DNA from: Dermatophagoides farinae
Taxonomy: Eukaryota; Arthropoda; Arachnida; Sarcoptiformes; Pyroglyphidae
Direction: 5' to 3'
Assembly (NCBI RefSeq): GCF_024713945.1
Contig: NC_134678.1
Location: 8,184,001-8,248,000 of the forward strand
Length of the DNA stretch: 64,000 bases
The notes beneath the pieces were generated by a model. That model was not told the origin of the DNA and searched no databases. It saw only the letters and a program-made list of their open reading frames with translations. A program made the translations under genes and the position numbers. Each line of letters opens with the position of its first letter. The first letter of the stretch is position 1. This document shows, piece after piece, positions 50,513 through 58,646 of this stretch.

Positions 50513-50775
50513 CTCAAAACATTTAAAAACAAACACAAAAACACCGAGAAAATTTTTTTCCTTTGAACTTTTTGTCCTCGTTATTTCGTCTGGTAAACTT
50601 AAAAAAATAACATATTTAGATATTAAATGATGATTGTGTTTCTCGACACGCGATTAATTGATTAATCGATTGAAAACTACTAATAACTCAAATCACGGCT
50701 GTATTGATTCTCACTTGTCACACATGGTTTTGTCTTTTTTTGGCTGGAAAAACAACGAATAATTTCTTTTTGTCA

Positions 50776-50799
50776 TTCTCTCTCTCTCTCTCTCTCTCT
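50776..50799. repeat. CT dinucleotide run
   Basis: About twelve CT units in the presumed 3' untranslated region of TMEM131. Confidence 0.8.
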
Positions 50800-50856
50800 A
50801 TTTGTCAAGTCTTGCTTGTTCAATTTAAAAAGAGAACGTTCTTTTTTGAAAAAAAG

Positions 50857-50862
50857 AATAAA
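50857..50862 (+). terminator. Polyadenylation signal, TMEM131
   Basis: AATAAA 345 bases after the stop. An ATTAAA variant at 50622-50627 is nearer to the stop. Confidence 0.45.
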
Positions 50863-50949
50863 ATTTCTATTTTTTTCAATCACTGCTGTTTCAATTTTAA
50901 TATTAATGGTCATCGTTAGCCAAAGCACGGTTTTCAAAACAAAAATTCC

Positions 50950-51168
50950 ATTTTATTTTATTTTTGAAACTAGTGCTGCCATCTATTGTTACGAATATAA
51001 ACTACAAACCTGAGCATTCAACAGGTGGTCAACAGTAGCGCCATCTACAATCGGGCCAAAATGAGCAATGTAGATGGCGCTACTGTTGACCACCTGTTGA
51101 ATGCTCAGGTTTGTAGTTCATATTTGTAAAAATAGATGGCAGCACGAGTTTCAAAAATAAAATAAAAT
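50950..51168. repeat. Large inverted repeat with CTCF-like motifs
   Basis: Arms 50950-51049 and 51069-51168 are reverse complements with about four mismatches in 100 positions by eye, around a 19-bp spacer. Each arm carries two copies of an AGATGGC motif: GTAGATGGCGCTAC near the centre and AATAGATGGCAGCAC further out, facing each other across the spacer. A fifth copy with the same flank (GATAGATGGCAGCAC, then a TTTCAAAAATAAAATAAA tail) is at 51193-51227. AGATGGCGC and AGATGGCAG both fit the CTCF core consensus. The block could be a folded-back transposon remnant (MITE), an insulator, or a hairpin RNA source. It lies between TMEM131 and SRP9. Confidence 0.85.
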
Positions 51169-52179
51169 AAAATATTACAATATATTTATGACGATAGATG
51201 GCAGCACTGGTTTCAAAAATAAAATAAAGATTTATTGCGCCACGGGTATGAAAAATGAAATTAATAGCAATTGCTTATTTAGAATGTGGTAATGCAGTTT
51301 ATTTTGATTTGTTTGATTAATATCAATAAGTAATTTACTATTTCAAAGAATAATATCATGGAATAAAGCCCGATTGACTTTCTAAATTCGGATTATATAA
51401 ATAGTGAGCTTGACGTCGTAAGTATGGTATATGGCCTTATTAATAATCATGGAACAGGACTTGTCTTGTTTTAGAATTTTCATTTTAGTCAAATGGTCAT
51501 TGATTTTAACAGCAGTCATGAAGGAATTGAAATTTTCGCCAAGAATCCTTGAAATATCGGATGGTTGCATCGTTTGATCATAACTCGATTAAAGCCATGT
51601 CTTGATGATTCAATTCTGGTGAACATGAACATTGTTGTTCTGTCAATAATAATAACCAAAAGCACTTTTTTCGTCACTTGAATGACAATTGTATTATTCC
51701 ATTGGTTGATACATTATGAATTCAATGAAAGACATCCAGCGTGAAAAACATAAAAAAAGGAGAAAAAATAGACAATTACTAAATTAAACGTGAATTGAAA
51801 ATCCGTTACCAAAATCCGATACAGTCGTCGTCTTAATCGTTTTTTAATTTGCCACCTAGGAATAAAATAAAAAACAATTAGTCTAAATGTTAAATTTTTC
51901 CAGAAAAAAATTGTCAAACCTCAAGCAGAAAAGTTGTTTATAAAAAGAATTAGAATCAATTCAATCATTTCCCGTAATTTTTCCCATTAAAAAATCGGAA
52001 GTTTTCCGAAAATTTTACACGTTGTGTTTGCTTGTGTTATGACTCGTGTGTTTGAGTTTGTGTCCTGTTGTTTGATTTATCTCGTTTCTTTTTTCCAAAA
52101 TTCTACATTTTTTCGAAATTATTGTCGATAAAAAAATTGATGCAAGTCTACGTGGCTAACATAGAATTCGTGAATAAAA
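51169..52179. other. Region between the palindrome and SRP9
   Basis: No assignable gene. A minus-strand frame at 51570-51382 (62 aa, MQPSDISRILGENFNSF...) begins with ATG. An overlapping frame on the same strand (TRIESSRHGFNRVMIKRCNHP...) follows an acceptor-like CAG near 51640. A short basic segment (RWQIKKRLRRRLYRIL) near 51850 sits between TTCCTAG and GTAACG. Together they might be exons of a small minus-strand gene, but I could not find a consistent frame. Confidence 0.4.
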
Positions 52180-52416
52180 ATGCCATATATCGAGAATTGG
52201 AATGAGTTTGCATCGGCGGCCGAAGCACTATATCTGGAGAATCCATTACGTTGTCGTCTAGTAATGAAATATCGACATAAAGATGGACAATTAACTGTCA
52301 AATGTACCGATGATAAAGTATGCCTGTTGTATAAAACGGAAAATTCTCAAGATATAAAACGTATTGAAAAATTAAATTCACAAATGATGCGACATATGAC
52401 CAGTGATGAGGATTGA
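52180..52416 (+). CDS. SRP9: Signal recognition particle 9 kDa protein
   Basis: Intronless, 78 aa, collinear with animal SRP9 over its length. It starts MPYIENWNEFASAAEALYL, then NPLRCRLVMKYRHKDGQL and VKCTDDKVCLLYKTENSQD, and ends in a helix (IKRIEKLNSQMMRHM). Human SRP9 is a few residues longer at the C-terminus. With SRP14 it forms the Alu-domain heterodimer that slows translation elongation when the particle binds a signal peptide, in the cytosol. Its 3' end converges with HSD17B10. Confidence 0.97.
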   Translation: MPYIENWNEFASAAEALYLENPLRCRLVMKYRHKDGQLTVKCTDDKVCLLYKTENSQDIKRIEKLNSQMMRHMTSDED

Positions 52417-52458
52417 TGCACAAAAATGGCTAATAATCATGAATAATCACCAATTGAT

Positions 52459-52468
52459 AATAAATAAA
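52459..52468 (+). terminator. Polyadenylation signals, SRP9
   Basis: Two overlapping AATAAA hexamers (52459-52464 and 52463-52468), 43-52 bases after the stop codon. Confidence 0.65.
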
Positions 52469-52486
52469 ACTCATTGTAAAATTGTA

Positions 52487-52492
52487 TTTATT
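52487..52492 (-). terminator. Polyadenylation signal, HSD17B10
   Basis: AATAAA on the minus strand, about 115 bases after the stop. It lies less than 30 bp from the SRP9 signals, so the two convergent transcripts probably touch or overlap. Confidence 0.55.
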
Positions 52493-52605
52493 TTACTACA
52501 CACTCACTTGTATTCCATGTCTTGTTTTTTCTTCCCGCTGGATTTGTAAATTGATGGAATAAAAAAAAAAAGAATACTACTATAATACAAAACAATGACA
52601 CAAAA

Positions 52606-53442
52606 TTATCCCCTTTCTGGCCATCTACATGCGCCATCTAATCGTATTATTTCACCATTGAGCATCGGATTTTCAATAATCGTTTCGACAAGTTTGGAAA
52701 ATTCCTCCGGTTGACCAAGTCTTGAAGGACAAGGTGTAGCACATTGTATGAATTCGAATAATTCTGGTGCATTTGATCGTATAACTAACGGTGTTTCGAA
52801 AAAGCCGGTGGCAATCGTATTGACACGAATGCCTTCTTTGGCTAGATCTCTGGATAATGGCAATGTCATAGCATTCAATGCTCCCTGTGTAGCCGAATAA
52901 CCGGTCTGTCCTTCATGGCCTTCCCATGCCAATATACTCGATGTATTTACGATGACCGATTTCGTTCCATTCTCACTCATTGGATTGTTAGCCAACAATG
53001 GTATCGATAATCGAATCACATTGAATGTACCATAGACATTAATTTCAACTAGATCAAGAAAATCTCGTAATCGCTGTGGTTTTTGCGAATTGAAATTATA
53101 CAATTTGAATGCATTGGCAACACCGGCACAATTGACAAGAATATTTAATCGTTGTTGACCATCATTGGAATCTTGACATAATTTCAATGCTTCCATTATG
53201 TCAGTTTCTTTTCTAATATCACCTTGAACAATGAATGATTGGATCAGTTGTGAATGGACATGTTAATTTTATTGTTTACCTTTTATTCCAGTGACATTAT
53301 CGATTTTTTCTTCGCTCGGTTTCAAATCGATTGTCACCACACGGATACCAAGTCCGGCTAAATGTCGACATACGGCCAGACCAAGACCAGATCCACCACC
53401 GGTAACAAACGCTGTTAATCCTTTGATTGTATTCAACAACAT
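52606..53442 (-). CDS. HSD17B10: HSD17B10-like short-chain dehydrogenase with catalytic Lys replaced
   Basis: Two exons, minus strand: 53442-53280 and 53222-52606 (phase 1), giving 259 aa against 261 in human. The cofactor motif TGGGSGLG is near the N-terminus. NCAGVANAFK, the GTFNVIRL region, RDLAKEGIRVNTIATGFFETPL, PSRLGQPEEF and the ending IIENPMLNGEIIRLDGACRW are characteristic of HSD17B10 (Drosophila scully). Known roles: mitochondrial oxidation of 2-methyl-3-hydroxybutyryl-CoA and steroids, and, independently of dehydrogenase activity, partner of TRMT10C in tRNA m1R9 methylation and in mitochondrial RNase P. Catalytic Ser150 and Tyr163 are present, but the YxxxK lysine is Gln167 (codon CAG at 52887-52885, one base from AAG). 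Unless this is an error or variant, dehydrogenase activity should be impaired. It is divergent from torsin and convergent with SRP9. Confidence 0.93.
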
Positions 53443-53654
53443 TTCGATTATTCTATTTCAAATTATGATTTAAATTAATTGATGATGATGATGATAATAC
53501 AGAACACTGACAATACAATTTGGCAAACACATGGATGGATATAATAATAATCGATGATGAACAATCGATAGTAATTTGTTTTGGTAACGTGTTTGATGGA
53601 TGATTCGAAATTGCATAAAAATAAATCCAATAAAACAAATTGTGATTGTGATTC
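53443..53654. promoter_or_regulatory. Bidirectional promoter region, HSD17B10 / torsin
   Basis: Only 212 bp separate the two head-to-head start codons, so both promoters must lie here or overlap the first exons. No TATA box is evident; ATG/GAT repeats occur. Confidence 0.6.
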
Positions 53655-54828
53655 ATGGTTTCCACCCTCAACGATATGCCATCACCAGATGATAAACAAT
53701 TAATGCTTGTTGTATATGATCCAACACGAAATCAACGACGAAAAAAGAAAATTTCCTTCATGTATATAATTCAAATTATCGCCTTAATTTCCATATGGGC
53801 GACAATATTAGCATTGGATCCATTTACGATAACTGGTTCAATCATCGCCAGTGGAGTTGGCTATTACTATAAAGATAAATTAACCTGTATGGTGAAGGAA
53901 TGTTGTCATGATCATACGAGCGATAAATGGATCGCTAATCGTATGGAATGGTCCGACCTTTCCGAAGAGATTTTCGGACAACACATTGCCGTCAATGTTG
54001 TTAGTAAATTAGTACATTTTCATATGAAAAATGAAAATCCATCAAAACCATTAGTACTTTCATTTCATGGTTTCACTGGCGTTGGAAAAAATCATCTAAG
54101 TGATATGTTGGCGAAAAGAATCTATCGACAATTCAATGCAACTGGTGCAAGTAATTTCGTTCATAAATATGTGGCCACAAATTTGGCCAAAGGAAATGAC
54201 TTAAGCATGTTGGCGAAAGATATTCACAAGAAACTAGACAACTGTGATCGTTCATTGGTGATAATCGATGAAATTGATAAATTACCCGAAAAATATCTGG
54301 ACATATTGTTACCGTTTTTAGAACATGCATCACCATATAAAAAATCAATATTCATATTCCTTGGGTAAGTCTATTTATTGCCATCAATCGATTCGCTAAT
54401 TTATTTTTTCTTTCGTCCCATTCGTAAATTACAGCAATAGCGCTGGAAGCAATATCAATAACAAAGTTGTACAGCTAATGCATTCTGGTAAATCACGTGA
54501 AGACATTGATTATGAAGATCTGGAAAATATTGTCACTAATAATGCGATTAAAATGGGTGGCTTAAAGAACTCGGAATTGATTACACGTGGTGTAGTCGAT
54601 TTATTTGTACCGTTTTTACCGCTTGCAAAACGTCACGTTCGACAATGTGTGGTCGATAATCTTCGTCGACAACACAAATTCTCGGATCCATTTATTGATC
54701 CTGGTTCAGAATTTATTCGAAAAGTAATGAATAGTATTGAATTCAAAGACGATGAATTTTCCGTTTATGGCTGTCGAAGAGTATCGTCAAAAATTGCCAT
54801 ATTTTTGCCCAGAAAAAATCCACATTGA
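53655..54828 (+). CDS. Torsin: Torsin AAA+ ATPase
   Basis: Two exons (53655-54364 and 54435-54828), 367 aa. A short cytosolic, basic N-terminus (NQRRKKK) precedes a hydrophobic anchor at about 34-55, and then a lumenal AAA+ domain. Walker A is GFTGVGKN (139-146), the torsin form with Asn after Lys instead of Ser/Thr. Walker B is VIIDEID (D205, E206). The sensor-1 asparagine is in LGNSAGSN across the exon junction. The C-terminal GC motif (YGCRRV) corresponds to the redox-sensing GCK segment of sensor 2. All ATPase residues I can check are intact. Family role: in the ER lumen and nuclear envelope, activated by LAP1/LULL1-type cofactors, affecting nuclear envelope and lipid homeostasis. The C-terminal half is more divergent than the nucleotide-binding part. 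The 3' end converges with the CHPF-like gene. Confidence 0.93.
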
Positions 54829-54848
54829 CCAAAATGAATTTTTTTATA

Positions 54849-54854
54849 TTTATT
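54849..54854 (-). terminator. Polyadenylation signal, CHPF-like gene
   Basis: AATAAA on the minus strand about 68 bases after the stop at 54922. The implied cleavage site (about 54830-54840) reaches the end of the torsin coding region. Confidence 0.55.
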
Positions 54855-54888
54855 TGATTATTTTTTGTACCATATTTTTTATATCACA

Positions 54889-54894
54889 AATAAA
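54889..54894 (+). terminator. Polyadenylation signal, torsin
   Basis: AATAAA 61 bases after the torsin stop. Cleavage would fall near or inside the last codons of the opposing CHPF-like gene. Confidence 0.6.
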
Positions 54895-54921
54895 ATTTAA
54901 ACAAAAATAAAAAAAGATTTA

Positions 54922-57627
54922 TCATGTTTTTGTCCGTCGAATGTATTCATAAATGATGGCAGCAAGTTTCTGTTTCGATCCTAATCCATACAAAGATCGA
55001 TGAAAACAGGATCGATAGTTTGGTATATTCGATTCAAAATGATCACAATCATCTAGAATTGATGTGTGATATAATTTTAGATCAGGTTCGGTGGTCTTCA
55101 TCATTATCAATGACCTACTATCATCTTTGGCAATTCGATCATTAGATTGTACAAACATTTGGTATAAATCCCATTGGGTATCATAATAAATGTGTTGATA
55201 TTTAACCAATGATTGTCGATTTCGTATGATGGGCATTATTGTTTGTGTTTGTTTTCGTGCACGTACATAATCATGGAGATAGAAAGAAACGATCTGTTGA
55301 TTGGTATCATCAAAATAACCATTATCTTTGCGAACATCGAAAAATTTCATTGAAGATGTAATTCCAGCTGGTGACCTTTCATCCATGGTCAATTGATGAA
55401 GGGATAGATTAAATTTTTCTTGAAATATGGATTGTTTTCGTAGAATTTGTTCAAAATCTTGATTCGATTTATACGTACGTAATCGATATTCAACAAAAGG
55501 TAATGGAATAAATATCTGACTATCAGGAATCGTATTGACACGTACACGATTCAATAGTTGAGTGGTGAAAAGCATATTGCTTCGACAATGTAATAATAGT
55601 ATTGGTTCGTTGGCTGATGTGGCCATCAACGAACGTGTGATAAGATCCAAATAGACCATTTCGGATGGAAATCTTGTTCGCGGTGGACTTGATGAATCGT
55701 TCGTATAAATTGCATCCGGTGGATTGATATCCATAAATATGATTCGAACCGAATTTGACTGGAATTTTGTTTGCAAATATAATGATAATTTTTTTAGTCG
55801 TTGAAATTCTTTTCTTTCAAATTCACTATCGATTGAATCATTTAGTGAGATATAACGAGTACGTATGAGCACGATGATCAACATGGTATTATGATTGGAA
55901 TTTTTCAGACACACATTTGCATAATGATCGAGAAAACCTATGGCTACGGGAACTTCGGCATGACCGCGAACAGGTAATATCATTGTAAGCCGTAAATTTT
56001 CACTTGCATGTGGTATATCGGTCACTATTTCAATTGGATTCAATGGTTTTAGCATTTGAAAACGATATGATTCTGATGGCAATGAATTGCATTTATTTAC
56101 TCGCAAGTCGACAATATATTCAAGACCACGAACTGCATCAAATTTTTGATATAAATTTTCAATGGATAAATCTTGCAACTTGATGCAAAACTGTGGTCGA
56201 TGATGATTGATCCATTCTAAACATTGGCTTTTAATTTGACGAATTTGTTTCAATTCATCGGCGTTCAACGCACGAATTATTTGGACATCATTTGGCAAAA
56301 ACATGTGCGTTTCATTGGAATATAACCAACAATTTACTTCATAACGATTTCGTGGTTTACGCGATCTAAAAGAGCCATTAAATAAAGTGGATTTCGTTAT
56401 GGAAATCAATCTTTGTTCGATTGTTTCGATTTTCAAATTCAATCGACTAATACTATCGACTGTTATGAGTGTTTGTAAAAGTTGGTAAGTAGTGGATAGA
56501 AAATGAATAGGATAGATGAAAATAGAGTCTAGAATGGTTTGTTCATTATCCCGTAGAAACGAACTAATGGATGAGATCGATTCAAAAGAATGAGTATTGG
56601 AAAATGATCGATGCCAATAATGGACATTTCCATCGATATGTCGGTTATTATTATTACGGGAAATTCTCTTCACATAACATGGCCAATCATGATCACACAT
56701 TGATATCAAAGTTGAACTGACCAAAAGACCGTAATTTAAGATATGATCATTGTGGCCCAAATTAGTAGCGATAAATTTTAATTTCGAATCTTCAGTCATT
56801 GAAGATTGATCATCATTCGAAGTGGAAAGCACCAAATCCGATACGGACAGCGTTCGAAGATATTGCTGAAGATTGAATGAATGCAGACAAGTCCGTTCGG
56901 TAATCATCAAAATCATGGCATATTCATCCAATTTTCGCTTTGCTATTAAATAATCCATTATAATTACATGAAATGGAAGATCATTATCATTTTGTGGCCA
57001 TACATCAAGTCGGTGATTACCACTGTAGGAGACAATCATATTGCCTGTTGATATGTCTGGATAGAAGTAAAGAAGATTATCGCTGAAATCGTTCAACATT
57101 AATTCATTGGTCATATTCATGTATTGTACAATCAATTGGTCATATTGATCCGATTGGGGTGATGATGATTGGATAAGCAATTGTGGCCTAATCGATACGC
57201 AAACTAATAGTTTCATTTTGATATTCAATTCAATTGAATGAAAACGAGGACGAAAAAATTTAAGTTTCTTATCACGTACCATACTGTTGATGGCTAATTT
57301 TGGCTGATTAATCATATGAAGTGCATGTGAATTTGCCTCATTGATCATGACGGATTTATTACGAATCATTGGATTATAATCTGAACGAGACATTTCACGA
57401 TACCATTTTTCTAATCGTACAAATAGATGATAATCTCGTCGATTCATTTTCAACACTTGGATTGATTCGGTATCATTTTCATCACCATTCAATGAATTTG
57501 GTTTCGAACAATCTTCCAACATTGGCATAAATAATAATGATAATAGAATGCCAAGCAGGCAACCGATGAAGAAATATTTATTTTTTCGTATCAGATAATA
57601 AGCTGGTTTCCAATATGATGGCATCAT
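54922..57627 (-). CDS. Chondroitin polymerizing factor-like protein (chondroitin synthase family)
   Basis: Intronless, 901 aa. Type II membrane topology: short basic cytosolic start, then a hydrophobic anchor at about 17-36 (NKYFFIGCLLGILLSLLFMP), as in Golgi glycosyltransferases. The first half is poorly conserved. The second half has the chondroitin-synthase-family second-domain start (LRLTMILPVRGHAEVPVAIGFLDHYANVCL). It ends with the family closing pattern: CDHFESNIPNYRSC then SLYGLGSKQKLAAIIYEY. Where active GalNAc transferases have a DxD metal site, this protein reads LLLHCRSNM (677-685), with no acidic residues. It therefore looks non-catalytic in this domain, more like CHPF than CHSY1/3. 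CHPF assists chondroitin chain elongation as a partner of chondroitin synthase. The assignment to CHPF rather than a diverged CHSY is moderate. Confidence 0.75.
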   Translation of the reverse strand: MMPSYWKPAYYLIRKNKYFFIGCLLGILLSLLFMPMLEDCSKPNSLNGDENDTESIQVLKMNRRDYHLFVRLEKWYREMSRSDYNPMIRNKSVMINEANSHALHMINQPKLAINSMVRDKKLKFFRPRFHSIELNIKMKLLVCVSIRPQLLIQSSSPQSDQYDQLIVQYMNMTNELMLNDFSDNLLYFYPDISTGNMIVSYSGNHRLDVWPQNDNDLPFHVIIMDYLIAKRKLDEYAMILMITERTCLHSFNLQQYLRTLSVSDLVLSTSNDDQSSMTEDSKLKFIATNLGHNDHILNYGLLVSSTLISMCDHDWPCYVKRISRNNNNRHIDGNVHYWHRSFSNTHSFESISSISSFLRDNEQTILDSIFIYPIHFLSTTYQLLQTLITVDSISRLNLKIETIEQRLISITKSTLFNGSFRSRKPRNRYEVNCWLYSNETHMFLPNDVQIIRALNADELKQIRQIKSQCLEWINHHRPQFCIKLQDLSIENLYQKFDAVRGLEYIVDLRVNKCNSLPSESYRFQMLKPLNPIEIVTDIPHASENLRLTMILPVRGHAEVPVAIGFLDHYANVCLKNSNHNTMLIIVLIRTRYISLNDSIDSEFERKEFQRLKKLSLYLQTKFQSNSVRIIFMDINPPDAIYTNDSSSPPRTRFPSEMVYLDLITRSLMATSANEPILLLHCRSNMLFTTQLLNRVRVNTIPDSQIFIPLPFVEYRLRTYKSNQDFEQILRKQSIFQEKFNLSLHQLTMDERSPAGITSSMKFFDVRKDNGYFDDTNQQIVSFYLHDYVRARKQTQTIMPIIRNRQSLVKYQHIYYDTQWDLYQMFVQSNDRIAKDDSRSLIMMKTTEPDLKLYHTSILDDCDHFESNIPNYRSCFHRSLYGLGSKQKLAAIIYEYIRRTKT

Positions 57628-58646
57628 TTTCGCAATTTCGACAATTTTACATTTTTACCCCATTTAAACAATTTTTGATTCGATCACTTTGAATGTTTTG
57701 ATTATTTCTTCTACTAGAATCTTCATGACAGCCATTGAGCAGCACATTATTATTATTAATGCCCATTAAAATCACTGAGAATTTGAGAATTTGTAGCGGC
57801 ATCGGAAAGAAAAAAAATTCGACAACCCAATTGGCTGACATAGAACAGCAAACTCTCAGACACCGATTCAAGTAATGAGAATCATTGTAATCAAAAGGAA
57901 AAATTTTATAATGAACATTTATGTAAACACAGACGCGCCAATATATTACATCGAATCCAAGGAAACAACAACAATTCTATTCTAGTATTATTATGATTGC
58001 ATGATATGAATGACTCACCACCAATCAATTAGACGAAAACATAATTTCAGTTTGACAATAATAATAACAAGTAAAGTATATACCATTTCGTTAAATCATG
58101 ATAATTATTATTGTCATCATTGGTCACCAATACACACACACTGAGGAATAAACAATACCATGATGAGAGGCCTGAATACGACTCGATGAACTCGACATGT
58201 GATATAACAATTGTGGTGGTGGTGGTGGTAGTCGTTATTATTGGTCATACACAAGACATATGGTCTGCATTTGAGAGTGTTGGCAAAAAAAACTTGTAAC
58301 AATTTAGTGGCGAATGAACATTGTAACCAGATCATTTGTCTGGATAGACAAACAACACAAATCATAATTGGGTTTCCGTTGTGTGTAGTAAAAAATTGAT
58401 TGTCACACAATGATTAGAAGCTCTGTCCTCGATGGAACATAATAAAAAACCGGACTTCCAAACCATATATATGTGATATGTGATGAAATGAAATTTTTTA
58501 TTATTCGTCACTAGAGTTGAAATAGACAAATTTTCAAATTTGGGGTTGAAATATCATTTTTTCATTCATATCATAATATCTGATCAAAAAAGTAGTAAAT
58601 AAAACAAAACAAATAACAATGAGAATGTGTTGGAAGAAAAAATCAA
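57628..58646. other. Region between WDR11 3' end and the CHPF-like gene
   Basis: About 1 kb between tandem minus-strand genes, containing the WDR11 3' untranslated region (AATAAA on the minus strand at 58497-58502) and the CHPF-like promoter. A GGT run lies at 58212-58229. Open frames are short and repeat-derived. Confidence 0.65.
58497..58502 (-). terminator. Polyadenylation signal, WDR11
   Basis: AATAAA on the minus strand about 145 bases after the stop. Confidence 0.5.

Noticed and set aside
50137-50544. 135-aa antisense open frame over the TMEM131 tail, and a similar one at 49444-49716
   Set aside because: These are acidic mirror translations of a Ser-rich low-complexity sense frame. 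The sense frame is clearly TMEM131.
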